Shown here: in pieces, positions 37,393-37,884 of the stretch
How the letters are laid out: every line of letters begins with the position of its first letter
How positions within the stretch are numbered: position 1 is the first letter of the stretch
NCBI GenBank assembly: GCA_017418275.1
Contig: JAFONX010000010.1
Span: 1 to 37,884 of the forward strand
From: Candidatus Saccharimonadota bacterium
GTDB taxonomy: Bacteria > Patescibacteriota > Saccharimonadia > Saccharimonadales > Saccharimonadaceae
Direction: 5' to 3'
Length of the DNA stretch: 37,884 bases
Notes under the pieces: generated by a model
The model's database searches: none
Seen by the model: the letters and a program-made list of their open reading frames with translations, nothing else
What the model was told of the DNA's origin: nothing
Translations under genes and position numbers: made by a program

Positions 37393-37884
37393 TTATACCC
37401 CCAAATCTAGCTTCGCCTGCAAAGTTTCAGGCGTTTTTTCGACCATTTCTTCGGCTAAAACCACCGTCGGACTCACAACTTCCATTTCAACCATGCTAGC
37501 GTTCAAAGATAGATCTTTCATTTCGATCATTACCGGACAATGATCTGAACCCATCACTTCGTCACAGATCTCCGCCTCAACTAACTTATCTTTCAAGCTG
37601 TTAGACAACAAGAAATAATCAATACGCCAACCAACATTATTCGTGCGCGCTTGCCCTCGGTAAGACCACCAAGAATACTTTACCTTTTCTGGATTCTTAA
37701 AACGGAAACTATCTACAAAACCCGCCGCCAGATAATTCGTCATGCCCTGACGTTCTTCGTCCGTAAAACCAGCATGACCAACATTTTGCTTTGGGCGCGC
37801 CAAATCAATCTCCTTATGCGCCACATTCATATCGCCACAAAGAATCACCGGCTTAGTCTTCTCAAGTTCTTTCAGATAGCTCAA
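37393..37884 (-). CDS. xthA: Exodeoxyribonuclease III, C-terminal part (5' end beyond window)
   Basis: AP endonuclease / 3'-5' exonuclease of base-excision repair. 163 codons remain; about 100 N-terminal residues lie past the window edge, so the apparent TTG at the edge is not a real start. Seen: GDMNVAHKEIDLARPK with the Asn active-site residue, GFVDSFRFKNPEKVKYSWWS, WRIDYFLLS and the catalytic GSDHCPV. After the usual family end there are about 35 extra acidic and Val-rich residues (SPTVVLAEEMVEKTPETLQA), an unusual tail. Confidence 0.93.
   Translation of the reverse strand: MSYLKELEKTKPVILCGDMNVAHKEIDLARPKQNVGHAGFTDEERQGMTNYLAAGFVDSFRFKNPEKVKYSWWSYRGQARTNNVGWRIDYFLLSNSLKDKLVEAEICDEVMGSDHCPVMIEMKDLSLNASMVEMEVVSPTVVLAEEMVEKTPETLQAKLDLGV

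Noticed and set aside
1-37884. Alternative genetic code (TGA as Gly)
   Set aside because: TGA ends the first GT4 gene within an ATGA overlap, and conserved proteins contain no in-frame TGA.
1-37884. CRISPR array, prophage or insertion sequence
   Set aside because: No regularly spaced repeats, transposase, integrase or phage structural genes are visible. The holin-like protein at 22065 is of a family common on chromosomes.

Overview
The window looks like a stretch of a Candidatus Saccharibacteria (TM7) or closely related Patescibacteria chromosome. Gene packing is very tight, many genes abut or overlap, and the envelope is Gram-positive-like: a sortase, two proteins with sortase-sorting tails and a probable LCP-family ligase. 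Several membrane proteins are of lineage-typical unknown type. TGA is used as a stop, so the recoded Gracilibacteria/Absconditabacteria code does not apply. The lineage call is inference from protein character; no marker phylogeny could be run.

Layout. (1) 1-407: start of a membrane protein, probably LCP family, running off the left edge. (2) 511-657: orphan 3' end of a coding region. (3) 710-7497, minus strand: a surface-polysaccharide operon (two GT4 transferases, Wzy-like polymerase, GT2, LicD-type phosphotransferase, Wzx-like flippase, TagD-type cytidylyltransferase) with a TTGACT/TAAAAT promoter at 7533-7562. (4) 7769-9154: a secreted protein with an NPKTA sorting tail, transcribed divergently. 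(5) 9338-15371: typA, a frameshifted membrane protein, a thyA-folA operon and two unrecognised proteins. (6) 15660-17673: tRNA-Val(GAC), tRNA-Lys(TTT) and tRNA-Leu(GAG), with a coiled-coil protein and a CYTH protein. (7) 17803-23728: two surface proteins, then the operon uvrC / small membrane protein / secG / tethered solute-binding protein. (8) 23800-32953: membrane proteins with low-complexity cytoplasmic tails, enolase, two tandem related proteins (the second frameshifted), glucose-6-phosphate isomerase and a PEGA/propeller protein. (9) 33143-34447: sortase. (10) 34503-34848: tRNA-Leu(CAA) followed by a duplicated tRNA 3' end around a structured element. (11) 34928-37884: CDP-alcohol phosphotransferase, HD hydrolase, NAD(P)H-hydrate-dehydratase-like protein and a partial exonuclease III.

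How the parts fit. Regions 1-4 and 7-9 together suggest a cell-surface programme: a polysaccharide that may carry phosphoglycerol, an LCP-type attachment enzyme, a sortase, and its probable clients. Metabolism is represented by two glycolytic enzymes and the thymidylate/folate pair.

Regulatory style. Nearly all promoters I can place have an extended -10 (TGn before the hexamer). Six genes have the -10 only 6-10 nt before the start codon and no Shine-Dalgarno, so they are probably leaderless. Several promoters sit in or directly after the T-tract of the preceding terminator.

Most worth a second look: a structured element conserved downstream of both tRNA-Leu genes, the duplicated tRNA-Leu 3' end around one copy, and three frames that would each be repaired by one extra base in a homopolymer.
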